Source of the DNA: Chthonobacter rhizosphaerae
GTDB taxonomy: Bacteria; Pseudomonadota; Alphaproteobacteria; Rhizobiales; Pleomorphomonadaceae
DNA length: 64,000 nucleotides
Reading direction: 5' to 3'
NCBI RefSeq assembly: GCF_013839525.1
Contig: NZ_JACDIS010000001.1
Span: 744,001 to 808,000, forward strand
In this document: positions 40,973 through 50,226 of the stretch, piece by piece
How positions within the stretch are numbered: the first letter of the stretch is position 1
Layout of the letters: each line of letters begins with the position of its first letter
Position numbers and translations under genes: made by a program
Notes under the pieces: model-generated
Seen by the model: only the letters and a program-made list of their open reading frames with translations
The model's database searches: none
What the model was told of the DNA's origin: nothing

Positions 40973-40988
40973 TGTTTCACGTGAAACA
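40973..40988. promoter_or_regulatory. parS site, perfect consensus
   Basis: TGTTTCACGTGAAACA, a perfect 16-bp palindrome identical to the canonical bacterial parS. It lies in the mnmE-mnmG gap, about 4.75 kb from the putative oriC. The flanking bases on its left, ATGTCCACA and TGTGGATTG (40954-40974), resemble a pair of inverted DnaA boxes. Confidence 0.95.
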
Positions 40989-40997
40989 CGGACCCAC

Positions 40998-42311
40998 TCA
41001 CTTGCCGATGCAGAAGGCCTGAAAGATGGCGCCCAGCACCTCCTCCACGTCCACCTGACCCACCAGCCGGCCGAGTGCCGTCAGGGCGACCCGGATCTCG
41101 TCCGCCCTCACCTCCAACGGCGCGCCGTCATCGTCCGCGCGCTTCAGCGCCGCCACCGCCTCGGCGATGCAGTGGCGCTGCCGCTCGTGGGCGATCAGCG
41201 CCGGTTCGCCGAACCCTTCGCCGAGGGTATCCGCGATGGCCCCCAGCAGGACGTCCACGCCCGCCCCGGTGACGACACTCACATCAAGTCGGTTCGGATC
41301 CGACTCGATCGCCCGGCCCACCCGGTCCGCCTGCGAGCGCACCCGGATCACCGGGCAGCCCGGCTCCAGGTCGCCGGGCGGTGGCCGTCCATCCGGGTCC
41401 ATCCAGACCACGAGATCCGCCTGTCCGGCCCGATGGCGCGCCCGGCGCACGCCTTCCTGCTCGATCCGGTCTTCGCTCTCCCGCAGCCCCGCCGTGTCAA
41501 CCAGCGTCACCGGCAGCCCGCCGAGATCCAGGTGCACCTCCAGCAGGTCGCGGGTCGTGCCCGGCGTCTCGGTCACGATCGCCACGTCCCGCCCGGCCAG
41601 GTGGTTCACGAGGCTGGACTTGCCGGCGTTGGGCGGACCGAGCACCACCACCTGGAAGCCGTCCCGGATCCGCTCTCCGCGACCCCGGTCGTCGAGCACC
41701 CGCTCCATGGCGGCCCGAACCGAGCGGGCGAGCGAGAAGCCCTGGTCCAGCACCGATCCCGGCACGTCCTCCTCGTCGGAGAAGTCGAGGTCCGCCTCGA
41801 TCAGGCTTCGGGCGGTCAGGAGGTCCGCCCGCCACGCGAGGGCGAGCCGGCCGAAGGCGCCGTCCGCGAGGCGCAGCGCCTGACGGCGCTGCAGCTCGGT
41901 CTCCGCATGGACGAGGTCCGCCAGGCCCTCCACGGCCGTGAGGTCCAGTTTCCCGTTCTCGAATGCCCGGCGGGTGAAGGCGCCGGCCTCGGCGGGCGCC
42001 AGCCCCGGCAGGCCGCCCAGACGGGCGAGCAGGGCCGCCACTACCGCCCGGCCGCCGTGGCCATGAAATTCGGCCACGTCCTCCCCGGTAAAGCTGCGCG
42101 GACCCGGGAAGAAGAGAGCCAGCCCATGGTCGATCACCGACCCGTCCTCGGCCAGGAAGGCTCCGTAGGCCGCCGTCCGGGGCGCCGGCACTCGGCCGAA
42201 CACCGCCAGCAGCGCGGCCTGCACCTGCGGCCCGCTCACCCGCACCACCGCCACCCCGGCCGGTCCCCGGCCGGTGGAAAGCGCGAACAGGGTGTGTGCC
42301 TCCATCGCCAT
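40998..42311 (-). CDS. mnmE: tRNA modification GTPase MnmE
   Basis: 437 aa. It has an N-terminal formyl-THF-binding domain (TLFALSTGRGPAGVAVVRVSG), a helical domain, and a G domain with G1 GPPNAGKSSLVN near residue 230, G2 TETPGTTRDLLE near 252, and G3 DTAGLRES near 275. It has the obligatory C-terminal C-[I/L/V]-G-K motif (FCIGK), whose Cys is essential. It is the partner of MnmG in U34 modification. A second possible ATG lies two codons in (MEAHTLF). Confidence 0.98.
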   Translation of the reverse strand: MAMEAHTLFALSTGRGPAGVAVVRVSGPQVQAALLAVFGRVPAPRTAAYGAFLAEDGSVIDHGLALFFPGPRSFTGEDVAEFHGHGGRAVVAALLARLGGLPGLAPAEAGAFTRRAFENGKLDLTAVEGLADLVHAETELQRRQALRLADGAFGRLALAWRADLLTARSLIEADLDFSDEEDVPGSVLDQGFSLARSVRAAMERVLDDRGRGERIRDGFQVVVLGPPNAGKSSLVNHLAGRDVAIVTETPGTTRDLLEVHLDLGGLPVTLVDTAGLRESEDRIEQEGVRRARHRAGQADLVVWMDPDGRPPPGDLEPGCPVIRVRSQADRVGRAIESDPNRLDVSVVTGAGVDVLLGAIADTLGEGFGEPALIAHERQRHCIAEAVAALKRADDDGAPLEVRADEIRVALTALGRLVGQVDVEEVLGAIFQAFCIGK

Positions 42312-42371
42312 GCCTCTGCCCTCTCGTGGTGGCGAACCGAACCGGATCCGAATCGAGCGCGCGCCCGCTCG

Positions 42372-42387
42372 TGATTCACGTGAAACA
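42372..42387. promoter_or_regulatory. parS site, one mismatch
   Basis: TGATTCACGTGAAACA; only the third base differs from the consensus TGTTTCACGTGAAACA. It lies in the rho-mnmE gap, 60 bp upstream of the mnmE start, and 103 bp from the third site. Confidence 0.85.
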
Positions 42388-42435
42388 ACCGGGCGGCCGG
42401 CCCGGCCAGTCTACGCTTGTCGCCTCGGAAACGCC

Positions 42436-42468
42436 GAAGAGGCCGCCCGTCTCCGGAGCGGCCTCTTC
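42436..42468 (-). terminator. Inverted repeat after rho, probable terminator
   Basis: A perfect 11-bp stem, GAAGAGGCCGC (42436-42446) and GCGGCCTCTTC (42458-42468), loop of 11 bases. It lies 37 bp past the rho stop. On the minus strand it is followed by GGCGTTTCC, so the T tract is weak. It sits between the two imperfect parS sites. Confidence 0.55.
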
Positions 42469-42474
42469 CCATCG

Positions 42475-42490
42475 TGTTTCACGTGAATCC
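42475..42490. promoter_or_regulatory. parS-like site, two mismatches
   Basis: TGTTTCACGTGAATCC; positions 14 and 16 differ from the consensus, while the central TTCACGTGAA core is intact. It lies 15 bp past the rho stop codon. Lower confidence than the other two sites. Confidence 0.65.
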
Positions 42491-42505
42491 GCCGGGCCGC
42501 CCCGG

Positions 42506-43771
42506 TCAGGTGTTCATGCTGTCGAAGAAGTCCGCGTTGGTCCGGGTCTGGCGCAGCTTGTCCAGCAGGAACTCGGTCGCGTCCGTCGTCCCCATGGGGT
42601 TCAGAATACGCCGGAGCACGAAGGTCTTCTTCAATTTGTCGGACGGAACCAGCAGGTCCTCCTTGCGGGTGCCGGACCGCTGGATGTCGATGGCCGGGAA
42701 CACCCGCTTGTCCGAGATCTTCCGGTCCAGGATGATCTCCGAGTTGCCGGTGCCCTTGAACTCCTCGAAGATCACCTCATCCATGCGGCTTCCCGTATCC
42801 ACCAGGGCCGTCGCGATGATGGTGAGGGAGCCGCCCTGCTCGATGTTGCGGGCCGCGCCGAAGAAGCGCTTCGGCCGCTGCAGGGCGTTGGCGTCCACGC
42901 CGCCGGTCAGCACCTTGCCGGAGGACGGCACCACCGTGTTGTAGGCGCGGCCGAGGCGGGTGATGCTGTCGAGCAGGATCACCACGTCGCGGCCGTGCTC
43001 CACCAGGCGCTTGGCCTTCTCGATCACCATCTCGGCCACCTGCACGTGGCGCACCGCCGGCTCGTCGAAGGTGGACGACACCACCTCGCCGCGCACGGAG
43101 CGCTGCATGTCGGTCACCTCCTCCGGCCGCTCGTCGATGAGCAGCACGATGAGGTAGCACTCCGGATGGTTGGACGTGATCGAGTGGGCGACGTTCTGCA
43201 GCAGCACCGTCTTGCCGGTGCGCGGCGGCGCCACGATCAGGGCGCGCTGGCCCTTGCCGAGGGGCGCCACGATGTCGATGATCCGGGCGCTCAGGTCCTT
43301 GCCGGTCTGGCCCTCCACCTCCATGCGGAAGCGCTCGTCCGGATAGAGCGGCGTCAGGTTGTCGAAGTGGACCTTGTGGCGCGCCTTGTCCGGGTCCTCG
43401 AAGTTGACGGTGTTGACCTTCAGGAGCGCGAAATAGCGCTCGCCTTCCTTCGGGCTGCGGATCTGGCCTTCCACCGTGTCGCCGGTCCTCAGGGAGAAGC
43501 GGCGGATTTGGGAGGGCGAGATGTAGATGTCGTCCGGGCCCGGCAGGTAGTTGGCGTCCGGCGAGCGCAGGAAGCCGAAACCGTCCTGCAGCACCTCCAC
43601 GACGCCCTCGCCGATGATGTCCACGTCCTGCGCGGCAAGCTGCTTCAGGATGGCGAAGAGCAATTCCTGCTTGCGCATCGTGGAGGCGTTCTCCACTTCC
43701 AGCTCTTCGGCGACCGCCAGGAGTTCGGTCGGGGTCTTCTTCTTCAGATCCTGGAGTTTCATCTCCGCCAT
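42506..43771 (-). CDS. rho: Transcription termination factor Rho
   Basis: 421 aa. It has an N-terminal Rho domain ([15 protein letters not shown]), an RNA-binding cold-shock-like domain ([23 protein letters not shown] near residue 65), and an ATPase core with Walker [13 protein letters not shown] near 178, Walker B region [11 protein letters not shown] near 260, and the Q-loop/R-loop [19 protein letters not shown] near 285. The start at 43771 (MAEMKLQ) follows the rhizobial family N-terminus; the open frame extends further without coding character. Its leader is 421 bp long, which is typical of Rho autoregulation. Confidence 0.98.
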   Translation of the reverse strand: MAEMKLQDLKKKTPTELLAVAEELEVENASTMRKQELLFAILKQLAAQDVDIIGEGVVEVLQDGFGFLRSPDANYLPGPDDIYISPSQIRRFSLRTGDTVEGQIRSPKEGERYFALLKVNTVNFEDPDKARHKVHFDNLTPLYPDERFRMEVEGQTGKDLSARIIDIVAPLGKGQRALIVAPPRTGKTVLLQNVAHSITSNHPECYLIVLLIDERPEEVTDMQRSVRGEVVSSTFDEPAVRHVQVAEMVIEKAKRLVEHGRDVVILLDSITRLGRAYNTVVPSSGKVLTGGVDANALQRPKRFFGAARNIEQGGSLTIIATALVDTGSRMDEVIFEEFKGTGNSEIILDRKISDKRVFPAIDIQRSGTRKEDLLVPSDKLKKTFVLRRILNPMGTTDATEFLLDKLRQTRTNADFFDSMNT

Positions 43772-44192
43772 GAAGGCTTGTCTCGTCTTAAGGTTGGGAT
43801 GTGCGACGGCCGATCCATCGAGGAGGCCGTCGGGAAGGCAGGGGTCGGGACGGAAATACGCTCGGGCACGGGAACGGCGGCAGGTTCCGCCGAAGATCCG
43901 GATGGGCTGGGGTTCGGCGGTCCGAACACCCGCGCCAACCGGCGACACAGGCTTTCTGAGGGCCTTGGCATGTCCCTGCGCCCGGGGAGAGCGCGCATGC
44001 CGCTTGGACGTCGACTGATGTCAAGCCGGATATAACTGCTTCGTCCGGCCGGGACAAGACCGCCCAGCCCGCGTTTTCGTCCGGACTGTTCCCGATCCGG
44101 GCGGAAAACCGGCTCCGGCCAGCCGGCCATCCCGGACCCGCCGAACGGGAGCCGGCCGGTCCGGCCGATGGGGCCCGGCCGGCCGCGTCCCG
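43772..44192 (-). other. Long rho leader / hemJ-rho gap
   Basis: 421 bp without a supported gene between hemJ and rho (both minus strand). It holds a weak hemJ terminator at 44105-44126 and several GGCC-rich palindromes (GGCCGGTCCGGCC near 44153). The rest should be rho promoter and leader. Long leaders with Rho-dependent autoregulation are known for rho in other bacteria; here this is inferred from length only. Confidence 0.45.
44105..44126 (-). terminator. Weak terminator candidate after hemJ
   Basis: Minus strand: CCGGCT (44126-44121), loop GGCCGG, AGCCGG (44114-44109), then TTTT (44108-44105). The stem is short (6 bp) but GC-only at the base and followed by a T run. It lies 67 bp past the hemJ stop. 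Confidence 0.42.
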
Positions 44193-44630
44193 TCAGACGG
44201 GCTTCACCACCACCAGGATCACAATCGCGACGAGGAGCAGCGTCGGCACCTCGTTGGCGATCCGGTAGAAGCGCGCCGGGCGGGTGTTGCGGTCCTCCGC
44301 GAACGCCCGGGTCCAGGCCGCGCAGGCGCCGTGGAAGCCGGAGAGCGCCAGCACGAAGACGAGCTTCAGGTGAAGCCAGAGGCTGCCGTCGGTGAACCAG
44401 CCGCCGCGGATGGCAAGCCAGAGGCCGAAGATCCAGGTGGCGATCATGGCGGGCGTCATGATGGCCTTCAGGAGCCGCCGCTCCATGACCTTGAACGTCT
44501 CGGAGGTCGGCGAGCCCTTCACCGCGTCCGCGTGGTAGACGAACAGGCGCGGCAGATAGAACACCGCCGCCATCCAGGCGATCAGCGACAGGATGTGGGC
44601 CGTCTTCAGCCAGAGATAGAGGTCGGTCAC
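44193..44630 (-). CDS. hemJ: Protoporphyrinogen IX oxidase HemJ
   Basis: 145 aa from GTG 44630. Four membrane helices, beginning [30 protein letters not shown] with the conserved heme-ligating His near residue 10 and the LPRLFVYH motif. It ends in [22 protein letters not shown], the family C-terminus. It oxidises protoporphyrinogen to protoporphyrin in the inner membrane. The start overlaps the hemE stop (GTGA), so the two heme genes are translationally coupled. Confidence 0.94.
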   Translation of the reverse strand: MTDLYLWLKTAHILSLIAWMAAVFYLPRLFVYHADAVKGSPTSETFKVMERRLLKAIMTPAMIATWIFGLWLAIRGGWFTDGSLWLHLKLVFVLALSGFHGACAAWTRAFAEDRNTRPARFYRIANEVPTLLLVAIVILVVVKPV

Positions 44631-45733
44631 GGTCGGGCTCGTCCTTCGGTGGCGCCGCGCACCCGGTCCACCATGCGGGCGACCGCGTCGGGCGAGGCGT
44701 CCGGCGTGATGCCGTGTCCGAGGTTGAAGATCAAGGGGCCGCCGCCGAGGCCATTCAGCACGTGGTCGACGCCGCGGTCGAGCGCGTCGCCGCCGGCGAT
44801 CAGGCGCAGCGGGTCCAGGTTGCCCTGCACGGGCACCAGCGGCTGCACGTGGTCGCGCACGAAGGCGACCGGCGTCTGCCAGTCGATGCCGGCGGCCGTC
44901 ACCTGCGTGCGGCGCACATAGTCCGGCAGGCGGGCCGAGGCGCCCTTCGGGAAGCCGATGATGCGCGCCCCCGGCACCGCCGCCCGCACGCCCGCCACGA
45001 TGCGCGCCACCGGGTCCACCGCGTAGGCCTCGAAGCCCTCGTCGTCGAGGGCGCCGGCCCAGGTGTCGAAGATCTGCACCGCGTCGGCGCCCGCCTGGAG
45101 CTGGGCCACCAGATAGCGGACCGACGCGTCCACCAGCATGTCCATCAGCCGCCTCAGGCCCTCCGGCTGGAGGAGGGCGGCCTTCCTGGCCGGCCCCTGG
45201 TCGGGCGTGCCGCGCCCGGCGATCATGTAGGTCGCCACGGTCCAGGGCGCCCCGCAGAAGCCGAGGAGCGTCGTCTCCGGCGGCAGGGCCGCCCGGATGC
45301 CCGCGACGGCGTCCAGCACCGGCGCCAGCCGGTCCAGGAGCCGCGTCGGGTCGAGGGCGTCGAGCCTGTCGAGGTCCACGGGCGTCAGCCGCGGGCCCTC
45401 CCCTTCGGCGAACCACACCTCCTGGCCGAGGGCGTGCGGCACCACCAGGATGTCGGAGAACAGGATGGCGGCGTCGAAGCCGTAGCGGCGGATCGGCTGC
45501 AGCGTCACCTCCACGGCGAACTTCGGCGTGTAGCAGAGATCGAGGAAGCCGCCCGCCTCGGCCCGTGTCGCCCGGTACTCAGGGAGATAGCGCCCGGCCT
45601 GGCGCATCATCCAGATCGGCGGCGGGAACAGTCGCTCGCCGTCGAGCACGCGAACGACCGCCCGCTTCGAAGCCGACGGCGCGGCGCTGGTGTCGGGCTG
45701 CACCCCCGACCGGTGGTCTCGGTCCGTGTCCAC
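44627..45733 (-). CDS. hemE: Uroporphyrinogen decarboxylase
   Basis: 368 aa, slightly longer than usual because of an N-terminal extension of about 20 residues ([16 protein letters not shown]). It converts uroporphyrinogen III to coproporphyrinogen III. Signature [11 protein letters not shown] near residue 44, [11 protein letters not shown] with the catalytic Asp near 89, and [13 protein letters not shown] near 157. GTG start with AGAGGA upstream. Its start codon borders the putative oriC, as in Caulobacter and rhizobia. Confidence 0.97.
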   Translation of the reverse strand: MDTDRDHRSGVQPDTSAAPSASKRAVVRVLDGERLFPPPIWMMRQAGRYLPEYRATRAEAGGFLDLCYTPKFAVEVTLQPIRRYGFDAAILFSDILVVPHALGQEVWFAEGEGPRLTPVDLDRLDALDPTRLLDRLAPVLDAVAGIRAALPPETTLLGFCGAPWTVATYMIAGRGTPDQGPARKAALLQPEGLRRLMDMLVDASVRYLVAQLQAGADAVQIFDTWAGALDDEGFEAYAVDPVARIVAGVRAAVPGARIIGFPKGASARLPDYVRRTQVTAAGIDWQTPVAFVRDHVQPLVPVQGNLDPLRLIAGGDALDRGVDHVLNGLGGGPLIFNLGHGITPDASPDAVARMVDRVRGATEGRARP

Positions 45734-46337
45734 GGCGCGTCCTCTTATGAAAAGAGAGAGTCTAAGAGAGATCTTTTGGTTTCTATTAGGGGCGTGGATA
45801 CCAGTGATGCCGGCTTCTCCACAATCCGCCCCGACCGACTACATAGGGCGTCGCCGCCGGGACGCGATCGGCGTCGGCGACGCACCCCTGTGGACGATCC
45901 GTCGGCGAACGGCTGTTTCGCGCCCGAATCGAGGGCGACGGCGGCCGTCGCCGCTGTGGACGGGGAGTCGACGCCCGCCCGCCCGCCGCGGCCAAGGGCC
46001 CGCCGTCCTCTCCGCCCACAGGTCCGACGGGCCCCGTCCCGGCGGGCCAGCCGCTGTTGATGGTCGGGCCCCCTCCGGGAGAGGCCGGTGCCGCCGGCCG
46101 GTTTCGGCCCGGCTTCTCCCCAGCGCTCGACAGGGCCGGCGCCGCTCCGGTGGACAGACGCCGGTCCCGGTATGCCACACACTTGATTCAATTTGACGAT
46201 TTCGCCGCCCCGGAGCGTCGGCCGCCGGTGCACGAGACCCGCGCCCGAAGCCTCCCGACGCCCTTGAAGGCCCGGACGTCGCGCCCTTACCCCTCGCGCG
46301 CGCCCGTGGCAGACTGGGGCACGCCAGAGGAGACCTC
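45734..46337. other. Putative chromosomal replication origin (oriC)
   Basis: A 604-bp gap between divergent hemE and the dikinase-regulator gene, the position of oriC in Caulobacter and many Hyphomicrobiales. It has an AT-rich patch at 45744-45788, rare in this sequence. DnaA-box-like 9-mers: TTCTCCACA (45815-45823, one mismatch to TTATCCACA), GTATCCACG (minus, 45801-45793, two), TCGTCCACA (minus, 45897-45889, two), CCGTCCACA (minus, 45963-45955, three). GANTC methylation sites are at 45758, 45926, 45965 and 46185. Genes flip orientation here to follow replication on both sides. parS sites lie within 5 kb. No protein gene fits in the gap. Confidence 0.8.
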
Positions 46338-47186
46338 ATGAAGCGCGGCCACATCTATTTCCACCTGCATCTCGTGTCGGACTCCACCGGCGAGACGCTC
46401 CTCACCGTCGGCCGGGCGGCCGCCGCGCGCTACGAGAGCATCGCGCCCATCGAGCACGTCTATCCGCTGGTGCGCTCGGCCCGGCACCTGGAGCGGGTCA
46501 TCGCCGACATCGAGGCCTCGCCCGGCATCGTGCTCTACACCCTCGTGGAGCGCGACATCGCCGAGCGCCTGGAGGCCGCCTGCCGGGACGCCACCCTCCC
46601 CTGCCTCAACGTGCTCGACCCGATCGTGGACGTGTTCCGCAGCTACCTGAACCTGCCGGCGACCGGCAAGGCCGGCGCCCAGCACGCCCTCGACGCGGAC
46701 TATTTCCGCCGGATCGACGCCCTCAACTTCACCATGATGCACGACGACGGCGTGCTGCCGGAGGACATCGAGGAGGCCGACATCGTCCTCATCGGGGTCA
46801 GCCGCACGTCGAAGACGCCGACCAGCATCTATCTCGCCAACCGCGGCATCCGGGCCACCAACATGCCGCTCGTCCCGGACGTGCCCATCCCGGAGAAGAT
46901 CCTGAAGGCGCAACGCCCGCTGGTGGTCGGCCTGATCGCGAGCCCGGAGCGGATCATGCACATCCGCCAGAACCGGCTCCTCTCCCTCAATGCCGGCGAC
47001 CGGGACACGCCCTATGTGGACAAGCACGCCATCGCCCGGGAGGTGGCCTATTCGCGGCGGCTCTGCACGGAGAACGGCTGGCCGATGATCGACGTCACCC
47101 GCCGCTCCATCGAGGAGACCGCCGCGGCCATCCTTGCGCTCTACGACCAACACCGCTACGGCAGGCTCAAGGAATCCTTCGTCTGA
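46338..47186 (+). CDS. Dikinase regulatory protein (kinase/pyrophosphorylase, DUF299)
   Basis: 282 aa. A bifunctional Ser/Thr kinase/phosphorylase that inactivates and reactivates pyruvate phosphate dikinase or PEP synthase, linking glycolysis and gluconeogenesis. Family motifs: LHLVSDSTGETLLTVGRA near residue 10, GVSRTSKTPTSIYLANRG (P-loop) near 154, and NGWPMIDVTRRSIEETAA near 250. This is the RP001-type gene that flanks oriC in alphaproteobacteria. It begins the plus-strand run that includes maf, aroE, coaE and dnaQ. Confidence 0.95.
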   Translation: MKRGHIYFHLHLVSDSTGETLLTVGRAAAARYESIAPIEHVYPLVRSARHLERVIADIEASPGIVLYTLVERDIAERLEAACRDATLPCLNVLDPIVDVFRSYLNLPATGKAGAQHALDADYFRRIDALNFTMMHDDGVLPEDIEEADIVLIGVSRTSKTPTSIYLANRGIRATNMPLVPDVPIPEKILKAQRPLVVGLIASPERIMHIRQNRLLSLNAGDRDTPYVDKHAIAREVAYSRRLCTENGWPMIDVTRRSIEETAAAILALYDQHRYGRLKESFV

Positions 47187-47231
47187 CGGCGGCCCCGGGG
47201 CCGCCCGACCGCTGACCTCGCAAGGTGTCCC

Positions 47232-47825
47232 ATGTCCCTCGTCCTCGCGTCCGGCAGTCCCACCCGCGCCGGACTTCTCACCCAGGCCGGCCTCCTCTTC
47301 GAACGGGAGAGCCCGGACGTGGACGAGCGCGCCGTGGAGGCGACGCTCGCCGACACCGGCGTCTTCGCCGACGACGTCGCCCTCGTGCTCGCCGAGGTGA
47401 AGGCGACGGAGGTGTCCGCCCGCCGGCCCGGCAGCCTCGTGATCGGGGCCGACCAGACCCTTTCGCTCGGCGAGGAGCGCTTCCACAAGCCCGCCGACAT
47501 GGAGGCGGCGCGCCGGCAGCTGCTGGCGCTGCGCGGCCAGACGCACCAGCTCCATTCGGCGGTCGTGGTGGCCGAGGACGGCGACGTCCTGTTCCGCCAC
47601 GTCTCCACCGCCAACCTGACCATGCGCGACTTCACCCCCGCCTTCGTCGGTCACTATCTGGCGGTGGTCGGCGACAGGGCGCTCGGCAGCGTCGGCTGCT
47701 ACCAGGTGGAGGGCTACGGCATCCAGCTGTTCGAGGCCATCGAGGGCGACCACTTCACCATCCTGGGCCTGCCGCTCCTGCCGCTCCTCGCCTTCCTGCG
47801 CACCCGGGGCGTGGTGGAGACATGA
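47232..47825 (+). CDS. maf: Maf-like nucleotide pyrophosphatase
   Basis: 197 aa. It starts [14 protein letters not shown] (family LASxSPRR, with the second Arg replaced), then the catalytic DQTLSL region near residue 75 (GADQT) and [23 protein letters not shown] near 155. Maf proteins hydrolyse non-canonical or modified nucleoside triphosphates such as dTTP/UTP or m7GTP. The YQVEG instead of YRIEG pattern is common in the second Maf paralogue of rhizobia. Its TGA overlaps the aroE ATG. Confidence 0.93.
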   Translation: MSLVLASGSPTRAGLLTQAGLLFERESPDVDERAVEATLADTGVFADDVALVLAEVKATEVSARRPGSLVIGADQTLSLGEERFHKPADMEAARRQLLALRGQTHQLHSAVVVAEDGDVLFRHVSTANLTMRDFTPAFVGHYLAVVGDRALGSVGCYQVEGYGIQLFEAIEGDHFTILGLPLLPLLAFLRTRGVVET

Positions 47826-48661
47826 GCGGATCCTCCTCGCCCACCGTCGGGGTCATCGGCTGGCCCATCGCCCATTCGCGCTCGCCGCTCATCCACAATC
47901 ACTGGATGGCGGTCCACCGCGTCGAGGGCCGTTACGACCGCCTGCCCGTCGCCCCCGACGCGATCGAGGGCTTCCTCGCCGACTTCCCCTCGAGCGGCCT
48001 CGTCGGCGCCAACGTCACCATCCCCTACAAGGAGATCGCCTACCGGGCCGTCGCCGAGCGCGACCCGGTGGCGGAGCGGCTGAAGGCTGTGAACTGCCTG
48101 TGGACGGACGGTGGGCGGCTCGTCGGCGCCAACACGGACGTCCAGGGTTTCGTCGGCAATCTGGACGTCGCCCTCCCCGGCTGGGACGATAATCCCCGCG
48201 TCGCCTTCGTGCTCGGCGCCGGCGGCGCCGCCCGGGCGGTGGTGGACGGCCTCGTCCACCGGGGCTACGCCGTCCGCCTCGCCAACCGCACCCTCGCCAG
48301 GGCCGAGAGCCTCGCCGCCCTCTATCCCGGCCGGGTCGCCGTCTGCGACTTCGCCGACGCCGCCCGCGCGGCGCTCCAGGCGGACGTGGTGGTCAACACC
48401 ACGTCCCTCGGCATGAAGGGCGAGGGCGAGATCCCGCTCGAGCTTCACCGCCTCGGACCCGAAACGATCGTCGCCGACATCGTCTACGTACCGCTGGAGA
48501 CGCCCTTCCTCGCCCGCGCCAGGGCGGCCGGGCTTCGCACGGTCGACGGCCTCGGTATGCTACTCCACCAGGCGGTGCCGAGCTTCGAACACTGGTTCGG
48601 CGTCCGGCCTGTCGTCACGGCGGAGCTCCGCGCCCTCGTGGAAGCGGACCTCCTGTCGTGA
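47822..48661 (+). CDS. aroE: Shikimate dehydrogenase (NADP+)
   Basis: 279 aa. It reduces 3-dehydroshikimate in aromatic amino acid synthesis. Substrate site [16 protein letters not shown] near residue 13, catalytic Lys in [10 protein letters not shown] near 70, GANTDVQGF near 105, NADP loop [15 protein letters not shown] near 130, and [11 protein letters not shown] near 195. It overlaps maf (ATGA) and coaE (GTGA), a tightly coupled operon. Confidence 0.97.
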   Translation: MSGSSSPTVGVIGWPIAHSRSPLIHNHWMAVHRVEGRYDRLPVAPDAIEGFLADFPSSGLVGANVTIPYKEIAYRAVAERDPVAERLKAVNCLWTDGGRLVGANTDVQGFVGNLDVALPGWDDNPRVAFVLGAGGAARAVVDGLVHRGYAVRLANRTLARAESLAALYPGRVAVCDFADAARAALQADVVVNTTSLGMKGEGEIPLELHRLGPETIVADIVYVPLETPFLARARAAGLRTVDGLGMLLHQAVPSFEHWFGVRPVVTAELRALVEADLLS

Positions 48662-49248
48662 TCGTCGTCGGCCTCACCGGCTCCATCGGCATGGGCAAGT
48701 CCACGACGGCGGACCTCTTCCGCCGGCGCGGCGTGCCCGTGTTCGACGCCGACGAGGCCGTCCACCGGCTGTACGCCGGGCCGCTCGCTCCCGCCGTGGA
48801 GGCCGCCTTCCCGGGCACCGCGGCGTCGGGCGCCGTGGACCGGGTCGCCCTCTCGCGGGCGGTGCTCGGCGATCCGGCGGCCCTGAGGCGCCTGGAGGCC
48901 ATCGTGCATCCGGCCGTGCGGGCAGCGGAACGCGCCTTCCTCGCCGAGGCGGCGTCCGCCGGCGCGCCGGTCGCAGTCCTCGACATCCCGCTCCTCTACG
49001 AGACCGGCCGGGAGGCGGACGTGGACACGGTGGTGGTGGTCAGCGCCCCGGCGGACGTGCAGCGCGCCCGGGTCCTCGCCCGGCCCGGCATGACGGCGGA
49101 GAAGTTCGACGCCATCCTGGCCCGCCAGCTGCCGGACGCGGAGAAGCGCGCCCGCGCCCACCACGTGATCGACACCGGGTCCGGCGTGGAGGCCGCCGGC
49201 GCGGCGGTCGACCGCCTCCTCGCGACCTTGCGGGACGGGCCCGGCTGA
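48658..49248 (+). CDS. coaE: Dephospho-CoA kinase
   Basis: 196 aa from GTG. It carries out the last step of coenzyme A synthesis. P-loop [17 protein letters not shown] at residues 5-21, [12 protein letters not shown] near 28 (the conserved D-AD region), and [13 protein letters not shown] near 107. The start overlaps the aroE stop. It is followed by a 140-bp gap before dnaQ, with a small ACGGCCT/AGGCCGT hairpin near 49296. Confidence 0.96.
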   Translation: MIVVGLTGSIGMGKSTTADLFRRRGVPVFDADEAVHRLYAGPLAPAVEAAFPGTAASGAVDRVALSRAVLGDPAALRRLEAIVHPAVRAAERAFLAEAASAGAPVAVLDIPLLYETGREADVDTVVVVSAPADVQRARVLARPGMTAEKFDAILARQLPDAEKRARAHHVIDTGSGVEAAGAAVDRLLATLRDGPG

Positions 49249-49388
49249 GCCTCCGGCGTCACAGTGCGGATCGGAACCGCATTCAGCCTTGGATGACGGC
49301 CTGAAGGCCGTTGCGCCCGTCCGGTCCAGGTGGCACGGTCGCGTCGAATGCCGGTCCCGGTTGGGGGCCGGCCCTGCCAGGAAGCGTG

Positions 49389-50117
49389 ATGCGCGAGATC
49401 GTGCTCGACACCGAGACCACCGGCCTCGATCCGAAGACCGGCGACCGCCTGGTCGAGATCGGCTGCGTCGAGCTCCTCAACCAGTTCCCCACCGGGCGGA
49501 CCTATCACGTCTACATCAACCCGGAACGGACCATGCCGCGGGAGGCCTTCGAGGTCCACGGCCTGTCCGACGCCTTCCTGGCCGACAAGCCCCGCTTCGA
49601 CGACGTGGCCGACGCCTTCCTGGACTTCATCGCCGACGGCCGGCTCGTCATCCACAACGCCCAGTTCGACATGGGCTTCATCAATTTCGAGCTGAAGCGC
49701 AGCGGCCGGTCCACCATCGGCGACGACCGGGTGCTCGACACCCTGCAGCTCGCCCGCCGGAAGCACCCGGGCTCGCCGGCGAGCCTCGACTCCCTCTGCT
49801 CGCGCTACGGCATCGACACGTCGAAGCGCGTGAAGCACGGCGCGCTCCTCGACGCCGAACTCCTCGCCGAGGTCTACATCGAGCTGAACGGCGGCCGTCA
49901 GGCCGACCTCGGCCTCGTCGCCGCCTCCACGTCCACGGCCCGCCTCAGGGCCGTCGGCCGCAAGGCCGAGGCCCGCCCGCAGCCGCTGCCGAGCCGGCTC
50001 ACCGCCGAGGAGGCGACCGCCCACCGGGCCTTCGTCGAAACCCTCGGCGCGGGCGCCCTGTGGGGCCGCTATCTCCAGACGGAAGAGCCGCCGGCGGCGG
50101 CCAGCGGCTCTCACTGA
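49389..50117 (+). CDS. dnaQ: DNA polymerase III subunit epsilon (3'-5' proofreading exonuclease)
   Basis: 242 aa. DEDDh exonuclease: ExoI VLDTETTGLDP near residue 5, ExoII HNAQFDMGFIN near 92, ExoIII HGALLDAELLAEVY near 150. The C-terminal tail after residue 185 is the flexible part that binds the polymerase alpha subunit. The start at 49389 is the family start; an upstream in-frame ATG at 49311 adds unlike sequence. The coaE-dnaQ-secB order is conserved in Hyphomicrobiales. Confidence 0.97.
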   Translation: MREIVLDTETTGLDPKTGDRLVEIGCVELLNQFPTGRTYHVYINPERTMPREAFEVHGLSDAFLADKPRFDDVADAFLDFIADGRLVIHNAQFDMGFINFELKRSGRSTIGDDRVLDTLQLARRKHPGSPASLDSLCSRYGIDTSKRVKHGALLDAELLAEVYIELNGGRQADLGLVAASTSTARLRAVGRKAEARPQPLPSRLTAEEATAHRAFVETLGAGALWGRYLQTEEPPAAASGSH

Positions 50118-50226
50118 TCCGATCGATCGGGCACCTCGTCTCCTGTGGACCGAGGAACCCGGCGGCGCATCATTCGACCCGCCTCGTCCGTCGCTCCCCG
50201 CCGGAGAGCGACGGCGGCCGGTCCCG

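Noticed and set aside
49293-49310. Terminator after coaE
   Set aside because: The ACGGCCT-GA-AGGCCGT hairpin has no T run and lies within the short gap before dnaQ; it is at most a weak pause site.
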